Of a stretch of 64,000 bases of DNA, positions 33,401 to 45,765 are shown in pieces. Origin of the DNA: Otis tarda (taxonomy: Eukaryota; Chordata; Aves; Otidiformes; Otididae). The notes beneath the pieces were generated by a model. It made no database searches. It was given only the letters and a program-made list of their open reading frames with translations, and was not told the origin of the DNA. Made by a program: the position numbers and the translations under genes. Every line of letters begins with the position of its first letter. Position 1 is the stretch's first letter. Location: NCBI GenBank assembly GCA_026413225.1, contig CM048591.1:73992052-74056051 (forward strand). Direction: 5' to 3'.

Positions 33401-35968
33401 AATGACTGAATTCCCTTAGGAAACCTCGGAAAACGGCGTGCTGTGCCTCTGTGTTTGCAAAGCTTTTGTGTATCCCTGGAAAAAAGGCTAAGAATGCTGT
33501 ACTCTTTTCTATTCCAGTAGAAGAGATAATGCCTTTGCTTGCATATTTTAGTAGTATTGATGGTTTTTTTTAGTGCTATCTAGTTCCTAAGATACAGAAA
33601 GCAAGAGTTCTGACCTGGCAAAACCAGAATTTATCCTTCTCTTTTGCTAGAACCTTCCATTTTAATTTGTCTCTCTTTGTTTTTTTCAACCTTGCATGAT
33701 CTGATGCTTCTGGCATGTAACCAGCTTTAGATCAGCTGACAGAAAGTTCAGGAGATCTCGCGTTCAGGATGAGGCCACACAGGGAGGAGCAGATGGAAAT
33801 AAGAGTGGCTGCCGCAAGGAATGCGAGACCTAAGAAAGCGAAGAGGAGAAAACAGAACAAAAAGGGAAGGATGGGAATTACAAATACAAAACAGCAAATA
33901 CACAAAAAGGGCAGCGAAAGCAAAAAAATTCACAGGGCAAATATGGTTGCCTTTTATTCCTACAGAATCACTGGTCCTTTGCAGAACATCTTCCCCAAGA
34001 CAAGGCAACTATCATGGATGTTTTTCATGTAGTTCCTTGTAGCATGTCTTATTTTATTAAGACACAAAGCAACTCCTGGACCAGGGTCACAGGCATCCAG
34101 ATGGTCCCCTCTTACATAAATCGTGATTTACATAATAGGATCTTACTCACAAGGAACTGAGCTCTCAACAGGGCTGATCTCTGTGAGCACATTTAACTTG
34201 TTCTCTCGAATTTCAGTTTGCAATGCTCATTTTTACCATGCCTGTCCCTTTGTGAAGTTGGGAATGTGGGGACACCTGCTGAAGCTGTCTAATGCAAAGT
34301 AATAGTTGCTTTTCAGAGTTTTAGCTGCTTGGGAGCAAGAGGCAGAGACCCATAACCTTATTCCCTCTTTGCCAGATCTTGCAATGTAGCAGAAAATCTG
34401 TGTCCCAGGTTTGGATCCTTTCCATTCCATTCACTGTAGTTCCAGTACTGAGATTTTGGGGGATGACTAAACTCTATTTTCCATAAATATAGAGCCTCAA
34501 ATGTGGCTGAACAACCCATACCATAAATACTTGTTCAAGTAGGACCTACACCGGTGAGGAGATGATTCTGCATGGAGTCATGTGCACCCACATGTTTCTT
34601 GTGGGTAAGACACCCTCAAAGATTTGCAGGCATGAATCTTCAAGCACTACTAGAACCGCAAAGCAGGGTTTCAGTGCAGCAGCTGTTGCTTGACAAGGTC
34701 TTCTCCCTGGTTTCAGATCATGCTTTTGTTTTAGTGAACTGACCTAGTTAAAGGAAACAGTCCCATCCCTGGGCCACAGGTTCAAGCTGAAGGAGCAGAG
34801 GGGAAGTTAGGTCTTGGTAATGAGAGCTCTACTGAGCACTTGCTCGTTGAAGACATGTACAAGGCGAGGCTCAGCAAAATACCCTGTGATTCCTGCTGCA
34901 AAATGTACAGACAGTGATGTAAGGCCAACTGGTCACATTCGCTAGCTTTCCCTTGGTTTTGTTGTATTAAAAGATGTGGAAGCCTCATTTGAAGATTTCT
35001 AAATAGAAGCTACAGTGAATCAGTGGCTTCAAAGCACTAACAATTTTCCCCAAAGCTCATTGCTTACAAAATAACTTGGAATAATCGTTAATAAACAGTA
35101 CAGTCTGCCCACATTTTGAAACCTTTCATGACTTCTCTGATAAGTGACTAATATTAGGGGATGACTCACCAGGGTCAGAGTATATCTGACCTGGCTTTTT
35201 TTGGTGAGCTCATTTGATGACATCAACCTCGTGCACAAGGGCCTCACTCACAAGGAGGCTCTACAACTTCTATTAACTGCTTGACACCATGGGATCTCCA
35301 GAAATTTACTGCAAATAACAAACCGTGGAGCAACAACAAAAGGGAAGTACTTTGCCCTCTAGGCACTTGTTGACTGACAGAAGCTGAGGAAGGTGCGAGC
35401 ACAATGGGGCAGCTCAGGTGACAGCTTGGGGCTTGTCCCCTACTCCATGTCTAACTGGTGTAAATGTGATGAAGGTTGCTCGTCTCTGGAAGAGGAGCAG
35501 GCAGCCTTACCCCGCTCATTCACTCTGCGTGTTTTATCGAAGTTGTTGTCCATGGAGGCTGGCCAGATCTGTGGCTGTACCACCCTGTGCAGCAGCAAAA
35601 GGATCTGTATCTGGGATCGTGCACAGCAGCAAGGAGCAATGCTGGGCAGCTGTGCTTGCAAAATCAGGTCCCTCGTGGCAGCACCAGGTGTTTCAGGACA
35701 TCTCTGCACAGCGTCAGGGGACATACACAGACATACTTGCACTACCTTTGGCCTGGTTATTGAAGTGTGGGTGAAACTGCTTTCAGTTACTAGGTCCTCA
35801 GCATCATGCTGCTGCAAATTCATTATTTCCTTTACTCACATTGGCTAAAATTTGCCTAAAGCAAGTCTGAGAGCCTGTACACACAGCAGTGGTGCCTCCC
35901 TGTTGCCTTCCTATATGCAGCATAGCGTCTTCTGTTTTTCTGGTGTGATGAAACTTGTCAGCTTAGAG
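33401..35968. other. gene-free interval
   Basis: No coding gene, RNA gene or transposon was recognised between the isolated CpG island and the CR1 copy. A purine-rich, lysine/arginine-coding short frame at 33769-34032 looks like composition bias rather than a gene. Confidence 0.5.
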
Positions 35969-36222
35969 TCATAGAATCATAGAATGGTTTGGGTTGGAAG
36001 GGACCTTCAAAGCCCATCCAGTCCAACCACCTGCAAGGAGCAGGGACATCTCCAACCAGATCAGGTTGCTCAGAGCCCCGTCCAACCTGGCCTTGAATGT
36101 TTCCAGGGATGGGGCACCCACCACCTCTCTGGGCAGCCTCTTCTGGTGTTCCACCACCCTCAGCATAAAAAAAAAATTCCTAATGTCGGATCTGAATCTA
36201 CCTCCTTCTATTTTAAAAAAGC
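35969..36222 (-). repeat. CR1 LINE 3' fragment, minus strand
   Basis: Begins on the plus strand with TCATAGAATCATAGAATGG, the reverse complement of the CR1 3' terminal repeat. It continues through GGTTGGAAGGGACCTTCAAA and the region encoding the C-terminal 'ALSNLIWLEMSLLLAGG' type peptide, and fades near 36,222. Confidence 0.95.
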
Positions 36223-39200
36223 TTCTTGCATTGTGTGTGGAGGAGAGGTAATGTTCATCTTCCCGCTGCAGGGAAGATGAAAAATATGGCCTCTCTGGTA
36301 TGACAAGGTGACAGATTCACTTATTAGAATTGAGTAGAGGGTAAATTAACTTCTTAGAAGATGAGAGGTGAAGTCATGAGAGAGAGCTGTAAGCAGATGA
36401 GGAGGTGGCTGTGACCTTGTATTCCTTCCCAGCACCTTTGGATCGGATGCTGTTGTTGAGAAGTCATCATTGGGTCAGGTTTAATATGAAAAATGAGATG
36501 CGGAGGGGAGTCCCTTTCTCTTTTTGGCATACAGAACGCTTCCCACACAGGGAAATGTGGTTCTTCTACTAACTCATTGTGGGTCTTGCATCAGCAGGCA
36601 GAGTTTTCAATTGAGTCACTTTGATGCTGCTATAGAGGAGACGGTTGTCATATTGGTCAACTCATTTCATTAGGTCCAAGCAGAGTCCTGGGGTCAGTTA
36701 ATGGAATTTTTCAGCATAGGGGAGATGCTCTCTAGGAGCTGAGTTTGGAGTTTGTTTTTATTGTCATTTGCAATAACAAGAGAGACAAAGCTCAGCAGAG
36801 AGGTAAGCTGAGCTTTTGAAGTCTTGAGAACCTGCAACCGAGAGGAGTGGGACACTGTGTGTCTGGAAAAAATAAAATGCTGTGCAGGATTTTTTGCAGG
36901 ATCAGTGCCATTACCATCTATAGGTCTCTGCCCATCTCAAAAGTAGGTTTTTTTTAGTTGAACGTGTATGTTAAAGAAAAATGTTTCCAAGGGTATGTCA
37001 CAGCTCCCCTTTAGAATACACAATCTTTGAAACGTCTCAGGCAAACACCATAAAGAGACCAATGCTGTAAAGCAGTTGTATCCACATAGATATTGTCACC
37101 TGACTTTCTATTCTGAGAAAGAACCTATTGCATACTGAAATAAGATTACATATGAAAACATATACTATGGACAAAAAGGTTTACTTACCCCTGGTTGGCC
37201 CTCTCTAGCAACATGGGGTGGTTTAAAAATGATTAAACACTAAAAAAATAAAAAAAGAATGCGTTGTGCATCAAATACCAAACTTAATACTGTACACAGT
37301 GAATCTGTAAACTGCGACTAAAGGTGAAACATTTTTAAAATGCCTCTGATAATGAAAAGATTTATTGTAAAATATTTCTTAAACTGCTTGAACAAAATGC
37401 TTATTGTGTGTGCACAAAATGGCTTTATTCAGCAGTCATTCTTGGATTTAGCCCTTGGTGGGGTTCAGATGCAGGAGGAGCAAAGGATTTGACAGCAGGG
37501 GAGCTGGAATCCGTAACAAACACCTTTTTAATTTAGGGCAATAACAGCGATGTGATTTGGTATGGGAGAGCTAAATTTGATTATTTTTTTTCTGAGTGCC
37601 CGGAGCTACCACCCCATGGGCTGATATTCTTATAAAAAATGTCTTTAGTGTGCAAGATGTTGAGGTCAGATACTGTACACCACAAACTGCATGGCAGGTT
37701 CCACCTCTAGATTCGAGAGCTCCCTTTTTGTCAAGTGATCACACAGCACAGGGTGTTGTCTCCTCTTTCTATCAATAGTTTTATCCTACTGTGTTTCCTC
37801 ATTCTTTGCTGACTTGTACACACTCAGGGCTCCTGCAAAAGCGTCCTTGTGAGCACTCAGAAGAGCGCCTGAATTCACCAGCTGCTTTTGGAAATGTGCA
37901 CATACAGATTCTGCTCCTGATTCCTCAGCATCAAAGTCTCTCTTGCCTCTGTGCATTCATGTTCTGTAAAATACCCCAAAACAAAGAACTGTAAAATTTG
38001 TCACAAGTGGCAAACAAGAAAGAAGATGCTTGCTTTGAAAGCAAGAGAGAGAAACATGAGATAAAATACATGTTTCTGAGCAAGGTGTTAAAGCCTTTTT
38101 CCTTTTTTAAAGCTTTCTTCTCACAGTCTTTTTCTGAAACTGTGTGTTTTTCTCCATCTCTTATAACTTCTTATCCTTCTTCCTTTTACTGGTATTATAT
38201 CATTTTGTGGGACACTTAGTGGTACAGCTGGAAGGAGAAGAACTTCAAAAACTAGAAACCAGATTATAGATCCAACTAGCCCTAAAAAATGGGCTGGAAT
38301 AACAAGTTTTGGGTCTTCTCTCCAGAGAAACAACTTCACTAGCTGCTGTGAAAATCTTCCAGTCCAACTTAAACCCCATGTTTTTCCACCCATTTTAGAC
38401 ACACTAATAGTGCAGGAAAGATTGTTAGAACCTGCATCGCTCAGAGGGCAGATGTCAACACTTGTGCCAGAAACACCTTCTTCTCCCTTTGTGTTGCTCC
38501 ACAGACAGGAGCACTACTTTTTTTTTTTTTTTTTTTTTCAGCTTTGTCTCCCTTACTGGCTCCTGTACCCACATCAGGGAGATGGGAATTAATGCCTCTT
38601 CTTGTCTCTGTTGGCAGCTGGGCTTGCAATCACAGCTGAGTAAATCTTGTGTGTGACAATCTTGTTCTGGATGATAAATTTTGGTGTACCTACATGCCAA
38701 GAAAAATTACTCACGGTTGTGAGTAAAATGTGTCAAGGCTGCGCTCGTGGACAAAGCAGAGGTGGCGGTGTCACCACAGAATACCGCACAGACCCTCAGT
38801 TGCTGCAAACTGTGGTGGGAGTTAACACAGACCTAAGCTAATGGGCCCTAGCTATGGATCCAGCCTATTGTTTCCCACCTAAAGATTTTATCAATCACCT
38901 GCTAGTGCATCAAGTTCAGGATGCTACAAAGCTTACGTTTCCATTTCTGCATTTACTTTGTGCCGTTGGCATGTGTCTGAAAAGGCAGCTTGAATAGATC
39001 AAGAAGGAATCTTCAAATACAACCTAGATGGCAGGAGCTGAGGTCGTTATTACTTGTAGGTCATTCTGCTTGACTTTGCCATGAAAGGAGACAGCAATTA
39101 GATAATAATGAAGCAAAGTCCATCAGTCCAGTTCTTCCAGGCTAGCCATTAGTCTTCTGCAACCTGGTGAAAACTGCAGTTCTGTGAATTTGGAAATGCC

Positions 39201-42200
39201 ATAGGAGTTCCTTAAGCAACAACACACAAGCTGGAGGGAGATGTAGGTCATCTGGCCACAGCTTGTTTCCATGTTTCCCACCAGCTGGGTGTCATTTGGA
39301 AATGACCACATGGCATGGTTATTTAACTGCCAAATTTATGTTCTGGAGATCCTCACTTAGTTACTGTTTAGCCTGAGAGATATCTGCTGAACTTGATGCA
39401 CGAATTTGCATTTCTGAGACTCTTTAGGTCCGTTACCAGAACAACCAGTATCTTAAAATGCACTGGAGAGACTAATGTGTCAGCCATGACTGGTCCTTGC
39501 TGGAATAAGCTGAGCATTTCTGTGGGGCAATGGCATACTCTCCAGTTGCTCTCTCTCACCTCAAAAGTCAGAGCCAGAGCTGGCGGTGAAGGACCCTGAG
39601 ACAGTTCAATCTCTCCCATTGAAGCTGCTCCGCTTTGTGAAGCAAAAGGGCAGGAACCTAAATCCCGCCTCCTTTCCTGATTTGTGAAAAAAAATGTAGC
39701 ATTTTAAAAATGTTTTAAGGATCTCTATGTGCTTAGAGCTGTGGTTATGATTTGTATGCTGAAACAACGAGATGTTTGATGAGAAGACACTGATGCCCTA
39801 TAGGGGGGATATGAACCACATGAAGCTCCACATGGGACAGCTTGGGTTGAAATAGCTCCTCAGATATCCCTAGAGCTACAGAATTCTCCTCCAGAAAAGA
39901 AAGTTTAGTGCAGGTTATGACCATAGAAAGGAACATAAAATCAACACAATTAAACCTGAAATGGGGATTAATGGGAATTCTGAAGAATAAATGCTTAAAA
40001 TTAAAAGAACTGATAAATAAGGGTTTCTGGTACAGCAGAAACACAGGAACTAAAAGAGAATGAGAAATAGTATCTCTTCCAGCATCCTCCCCTGTTTAGG
40101 CCATCAAATAAGAGAGAAAGGGAGAAAGAGGAGAACTTCTGTGTTTTCCTTCTGGTCTCCCAAACCAGTGTATCTAGTAAAAGAGGGTATGAGAAGGTCC
40201 TGAGGCACATCTGTGGTTCTCAGAAGTGGAGCTGAGTATTTTTAATCTGTAGCCACTGCAGTTCAATGGGACTGACTCCATCAACATAATCAGGACAAAC
40301 ACATGATTACGGGGGTATATTCTCAATCCTTTTTCTTAGAGCTTTTCCAAAGCCTGCTGCCTGTAGTCATGAAAGGACCTAAAAGTTTGCGCTTTGAAAA
40401 CTCTTGCTACCCAGGTGTACAGCACAAGAAGAGGTTTTATTCTGTTCTTCTCCTGTCAAGGAAGGGTTTGTGCAGGTAAGCCATGCTGTGGTGTTGATTA
40501 ACAGATAAACCTGGAAAGGTCAGAATGCACTCTCAGTGCTGCGCACACGTCCTGCAGCAAAGACAAAATAAAGGGAGAGGGATACCTGTCAGGTGATGCC
40601 ACTGGAGAGGTGCAGGAGCATCATACATCTCAGCAGAAGCTATCGTTGATTAGTGCGTACCAGTGTGAAGAGCAAATCTCACTTTTCCTTTTCTACTGCC
40701 ATATAGATATGCTTGTCACCCTTTTTTAACTCCAGAGAAATGTACACTGTCACACCTCCCCTTCTCCTTCTTCCCTGGTATCCCAGCTTCACTCTGTGAA
40801 AATATCTCCCTAGCAGATATAGCTGAGATCAAGAAATGTTGAGGTGTCTGTTGAGTCATGGCCGTATAAACCTGAGATGGATTAGGGTTTCATGTCTTGT
40901 TCCCTTATTTACACTCATTTAAAAATTTGATGAGGCAGTGTGTTGGAGTAATAGAGATTTCAAGCTGGTTTCACTGTTTCAAGCAGGACTTGAAACAGTG
41001 CTAATAATTACAAAGGAATAAGCCCAAGTGCAAAAAAATTTCTTTTACATTTTAAGGGGGAAAATGGTGACAATAGTTGCATTTTCCATGTATTCAAGAT
41101 AGAAGCTATTTCCTCTCCCAGGGTTTTATTTGCAGTGTTATCTAACTTGAGTTCTGGGTTTCACACATGCTGATGTAGTCATAATTTGCCTCAGGGTCAA
41201 AATGACTCAGATTTGCACCTGAAAAAATAAGAAGCTGATACAAGATTGATATGAAAATTAAAGAAACCAATATGTAAACAGGTCAGCCATTTAAATTAAA
41301 ACATATTTGAACTGTGAAATTCAGCATTACTTAAAGACTTGCTTTCAGAGTGATGTAGGGGAAATTTCTGTTAGTTGTTTCCTGTTGTGAATCCGATGTG
41401 CTGGTGAACAGTGTCTATTCCTTTTTGCTTTCAGCTCCTGTGTTAAGCTCATTTGTAGGAACTGTGTTGGGTAGGCACCTCTGGAAGGGAGAGAAGAGTA
41501 CCCTTTCCTTCAAAAGGCACAGCATATGTGATCAAGGAGATATGGTCCCAGACACTGAGACACGCCCTGACCAACACCTGACTAGACCCAGAGGAAAGAC
41601 CAGAGACCTTGCAGCAGAGACTGCTGAGGAGGGCAGGATACATACAGTAAGTCCAAAAGGGTGGTCTTATGGTGATGGGCAGTGAAATGAGGGAGTCTGG
41701 GGAGCCCCTGAGCTGGTTGAAGTCAAACATGGAAACAGGCACACAAGTACCAGGAAAGAACCAGTTACAAACATCTTTACATTTCTGCTGGCCTCCCTGT
41801 TTTTTTTTTTTTATTTTTATTTTCCCAGTTCTAAAATAAAACTGGCTTTCTGAGTTCAAAAGCTTTTTTTTTTTAAAATTTCTTTAGGGAGCTCATTACA
41901 AGAAAAATATCTCAGCAAGTCCATCTTAAAGCTCTAGTGAGCTTGAGGTACCACCACAGAAAGGGCAGCTGAGGCTGGTGGATGGCATAATTTCAGATCT
42001 CCTCCGCTGAGTGAGGTATGCTGTTGCTGGAGTCTTCACCTTCCCATGCTCATGAAAGAAAAATCAAAGTTGTTTCACAGAAGAAAGCCTAGTCATCATC
42101 AGTCATTGCTAGACCAGTATTGTTAGAGCAACGCTCAGTCATTACTGGATCTCAGAGCCACCTAAATCCCTGATAAAAGAGCCATCTGCCAGAGGTGATT

Positions 42201-45200
42201 CACAGAAATCAGCAAGGCCGTAAGGCACCCCTAGGAAACTCTCTGGAGAGGAGCAGGCTTTGTTAGCTGGAAGACCCCAAAAAACGCCAACTGGCTGGAA
42301 AAGTGCATCTATGCAGAGTTCCTGGCCACAGATTCTTCCTGCAGTTAGACAAAGAAGCAGGGTTGGGTTATAATTCCTTAGCTCTGTCTCTCTCCCTGCT
42401 TTGTCCAAATTCTCAACAGAAGTGTGAAAGACCACTGTTCAATTCTTTTCCTTCTTTCACCTGAGTTTGACTGAATCTTGAAACAGCCCCCTCTCAGGAG
42501 GGTGTCAGGTATTTGTCTTTCCTGCTGAATGTCCTCTGCTCTTTCCAAGATGTGGAGAACCTTGAGGCTGTCCTGATCAGGACCTGTGCTCTTATTCCTG
42601 CTTCTGATACTGTGTTGTATTTGTGCTTCTCCAGGAAAAGGATGAAGAACTGGAAAGTATTGGCTGGCCTCTCTACTTTTCTCCTCCCTTAATGCTGCTG
42701 TGAAATTATGATTTCTATAACGAATATTGACTAACATTTTTATTTAAGCTGTGGTTTTGTTTTCTGGTATGAACACCCACAGTTTGCTTTCTCTCTATAA
42801 CACTGTCTTGGGTATAAAAATATAACTTCCTTCCTTCTCCAGTGCCACAGTGATAGCTGTCTTATGACTGTGGGAGGGAATTCTTGAAATATTCCTGAAT
42901 ACTTGTGATAAAATGTGCCTACCACAAAAGAGTTAACTTTCTCCATCTCAGTGCATATGCTAACTTCTGGGTCTTCTGGGAACTTCCAGAATATTAAGCA
43001 CACAAGCGTATCTAAAGGGTCATTTTAGCTAACCTGATTTTTTTTTGTGCCCTGTTTTGGAAATGTCAGGATCAAGAGCTTTGCTGACAACAAAATATCA
43101 AAAAGGAGGAAATATTATGCACCTGCTAAAAATCATACTTCCAAAACTAGAAGCATTCCCAAGTCAGCGGCCTCCCTAAAATATGCTTCCCTAAATGACT
43201 GGAGTAAAGCTGCAGAGTTTAATAGCAACAGAGACAGAACTCATGCATATTGTAAACCTTCAGTGTTGGCCTGTGCTGCCTGGTGAGAGGCTGCTCTGAG
43301 AATAAACCGGGAGTTAGTCTTTTTGTTTGTCGTCTTTCTTCTCTGAGAACAACAGATGAAATATTTCTCATTTGTTTGCTTTCTGGGTATGTCTGCCACT
43401 GGATCAGTTTGCATTTTTCCTTCATTTCCAAGACTTAAGAATAATATATTCTTCCTAGTGTCCTTTGCAAAATTGTAATTTCTGCCAGCTGAAGAAATAT
43501 ACTTAAAACTGCATAGCAGACATATGTATTTGCCAACCCTCTTCTTGCACAGCTAGGCGTGTAAAAGGAAGTTGCAGAGGTGCATTGGTTTAAAGTTATT
43601 TGCTCTCTAAAACATTAACTTGGAGAATTAGTAGCCTGTTCTACTCATCCAGGTCTCAGTGGAGCTATGCCCACTCACTGCACAGACAGCATCCAGATGA
43701 CGATTCTCTTTGACCCTTCAGCTGTTCCTTTCTCTTTCTGACCTGTGCCCCTCACATAACACCATCAACATGGGGCAAATCTGCAGTGCTGTTTCTCCCT
43801 CCTCGGCAAGTTCTCCATGTAGATGTTTTTCCTAAGCACAAGGCACTAAGTACAACGTCCACAGACAACTGTAAAAATGTCACTGATTATCACCTGAACC
43901 ACTTGCCTTCTATGTCAAAGCTGTCAGTCCTGGTGCTGAATTTGTTATACAAGGGTCACCTATGTCCAGCCTCCCAGGCAGGAGGTCAGTTCCTGGGAGA
44001 TGTTGCGGTATTGCACCTCCTTATTTGAGGAGCTATGTAATCACAGACGTAGTTTGGAGTAATGATTTGGGCAGAAGGACGGTACTTATAGGTAGGAAGG
44101 GAGGACATGAGAAACAGAGGCTGGGAGCGATGGTGAGAGCATAGAAGGTGAGAGCAGGGAGGCTGCTCTTTCTGATGGTCGTATACTCTATTTAAATAAG
44201 CATGCCAAGCAGCCCCAGATCTCTGCCAGTTTAACAAAGCCCTTAAAACTCCCACCTGTTGTCTGTTCCTTGGAGTTGTAAAATAAAAGTCTGTCCTCAC
44301 CTCCTGTCCCCAGAAGCCAAACTGTCTGAGCTCTAGGCTGCTATCCTTCTTTTTGGAAATAACCAGCACATCCAATTTTACCCCAGAGTAGTAGAATTAG
44401 AGTATTCCTGATTCTAGTCCCTCAGTTGCACTAGTTCTCACTGTTTTATCTCATTTCCTCTGTCCTTGTTGAGAGGGTGCTGGTGGGCTTGCCTTCTTCC
44501 TGGCAGACCTGAACCAGAACACATCCTTGAAAGGCTGTAGGATGCTGCCTTGGAGCTGTGGCCGTCGTGTCACTGTTGACATCACTCCTGTAAATAGCTG
44601 GAAAACCACATCAGAGTGCCGTGCCAGTGTACAGACCTGACTTTTTTATGGGGCAAAAAGATGAATCCCCTAAAATATGGACGGTCTCCAAGAAAGAGTA
44701 CATGACCTAACTGGTCTGCCTCTATGGAAACATGCAGAGACTAGCAGAAGTCATTTCCCAGAAGTATCAGCTCTGTCTGGGCTTGAGGCATATGGCTATT
44801 TCTGCCACCAGACAAGCCTGTATTTTCACTGCTGAGGGTGGCAGCACATGAAACAGGGAGGTGACTTTGGCTGTGTAAACTGTGTCCCCTTGGGGAAGTT
44901 AAAATGGATCCAGAGCAAGATATATTCTGCTCGCTGTTTCACTGTGAACATGCGTAAAAGTTGCTCCTGTTTTCTCCTTTTGGTACACCTTGCTTTTGCT
45001 CTCAAAAAAAAGCTTCTAATCTTGGGGCTTCACAGTCATCTAGATTTACCAGTTTTTACTATGCTGGGGTTTTGTAGATAGTTCCCTGGATGAGGATGCT
45101 AATGGCATTTACTTCCTCAACAAGATTGTCTTCATTTGGCAAATATTATGATTTCTCCCAGGCTTGGAAAATTCCTAAGTTTGAGGCTTTATCAGGGGAG

Positions 45201-45639
45201 GCAGAATCAAAGATGGACATGGCGCATATCAGTGAAAATTATTTTCCTGTTTATACTGTACATAGTGAAGGCTGTTCCTGAAAAAGGTTGAGTAATCTAA
45301 GAGATTCTGTGTCACAGAATTTGGGTCTGCAAGTAGACTGGGTTAGAAACCTCATGAGGGAATGAATTAAATAAAAACTGTTCCTTTGGTTCAGTTCACT
45401 ACTTATAAAACTGGATTCAGAGTTTTGGGTTCATTCTCTTCCCATCAGACTGCAATCATCCAGCTCCGTTCTTGCTGTGCCCTCCTGCCCACTGATATCT
45501 ATGAGGAGGTTACTGTGGATGGAGGGAAAGTTGCTCCTCAGAGCAGCAAACAGCAGATGGGTGAGAGGCAATGGTCATAGACTGAAATAGGAGATGCTTG
45601 GGCTGAAAAGGCTTTTCCCCATGAAGACAGCCCAGCAAC
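36223..45639. other. gene-free interval
   Basis: About 9.4 kb with no recognised gene. It holds scattered short open frames and homopolymers (T run about 38518-38538; T-rich 41800-41820). Base composition is ordinary AT-rich avian intergenic DNA. Confidence 0.55.
38518..38538. repeat. poly-T run
   Basis: About 20 consecutive T bases; a simple homopolymer in gene-free DNA. Confidence 0.85.
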
Positions 45640-45765
45640 AGGGGCTCAGAGGTGTTGTTCCACCTCCGTCCTTGGAGTATTGCCAGCCCCAACAGGATAG
45701 AAAGTCCTGAGCAACCTGGTCTGACCCCACAGTTGAGTCTGCTGTGGGCACAGTTTTGGACTGGA
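45640..45765 (+). repeat. possible old CR1-like fragment
   Basis: The run GAGGTGTTGTTCCACCTCCG, then CCTTGGAGTATTGCCA, then GTCCTGAGCAACCTGGTCTG resembles the 3' coding/UTR part of older CR1 subfamilies (their usual 'gtggagtctcc-ccttggag-gtcctgagcaacctg'). It is strongly decayed and lacks a clear 3' terminal repeat, so this is tentative. Confidence 0.45.

Noticed and set aside
33769..34032. Lysine/arginine-rich short plus-strand frame
   Set aside because: A purine-rich tract yields Lys/Arg codons by composition; no domain, no splice context and no counterpart recognised.
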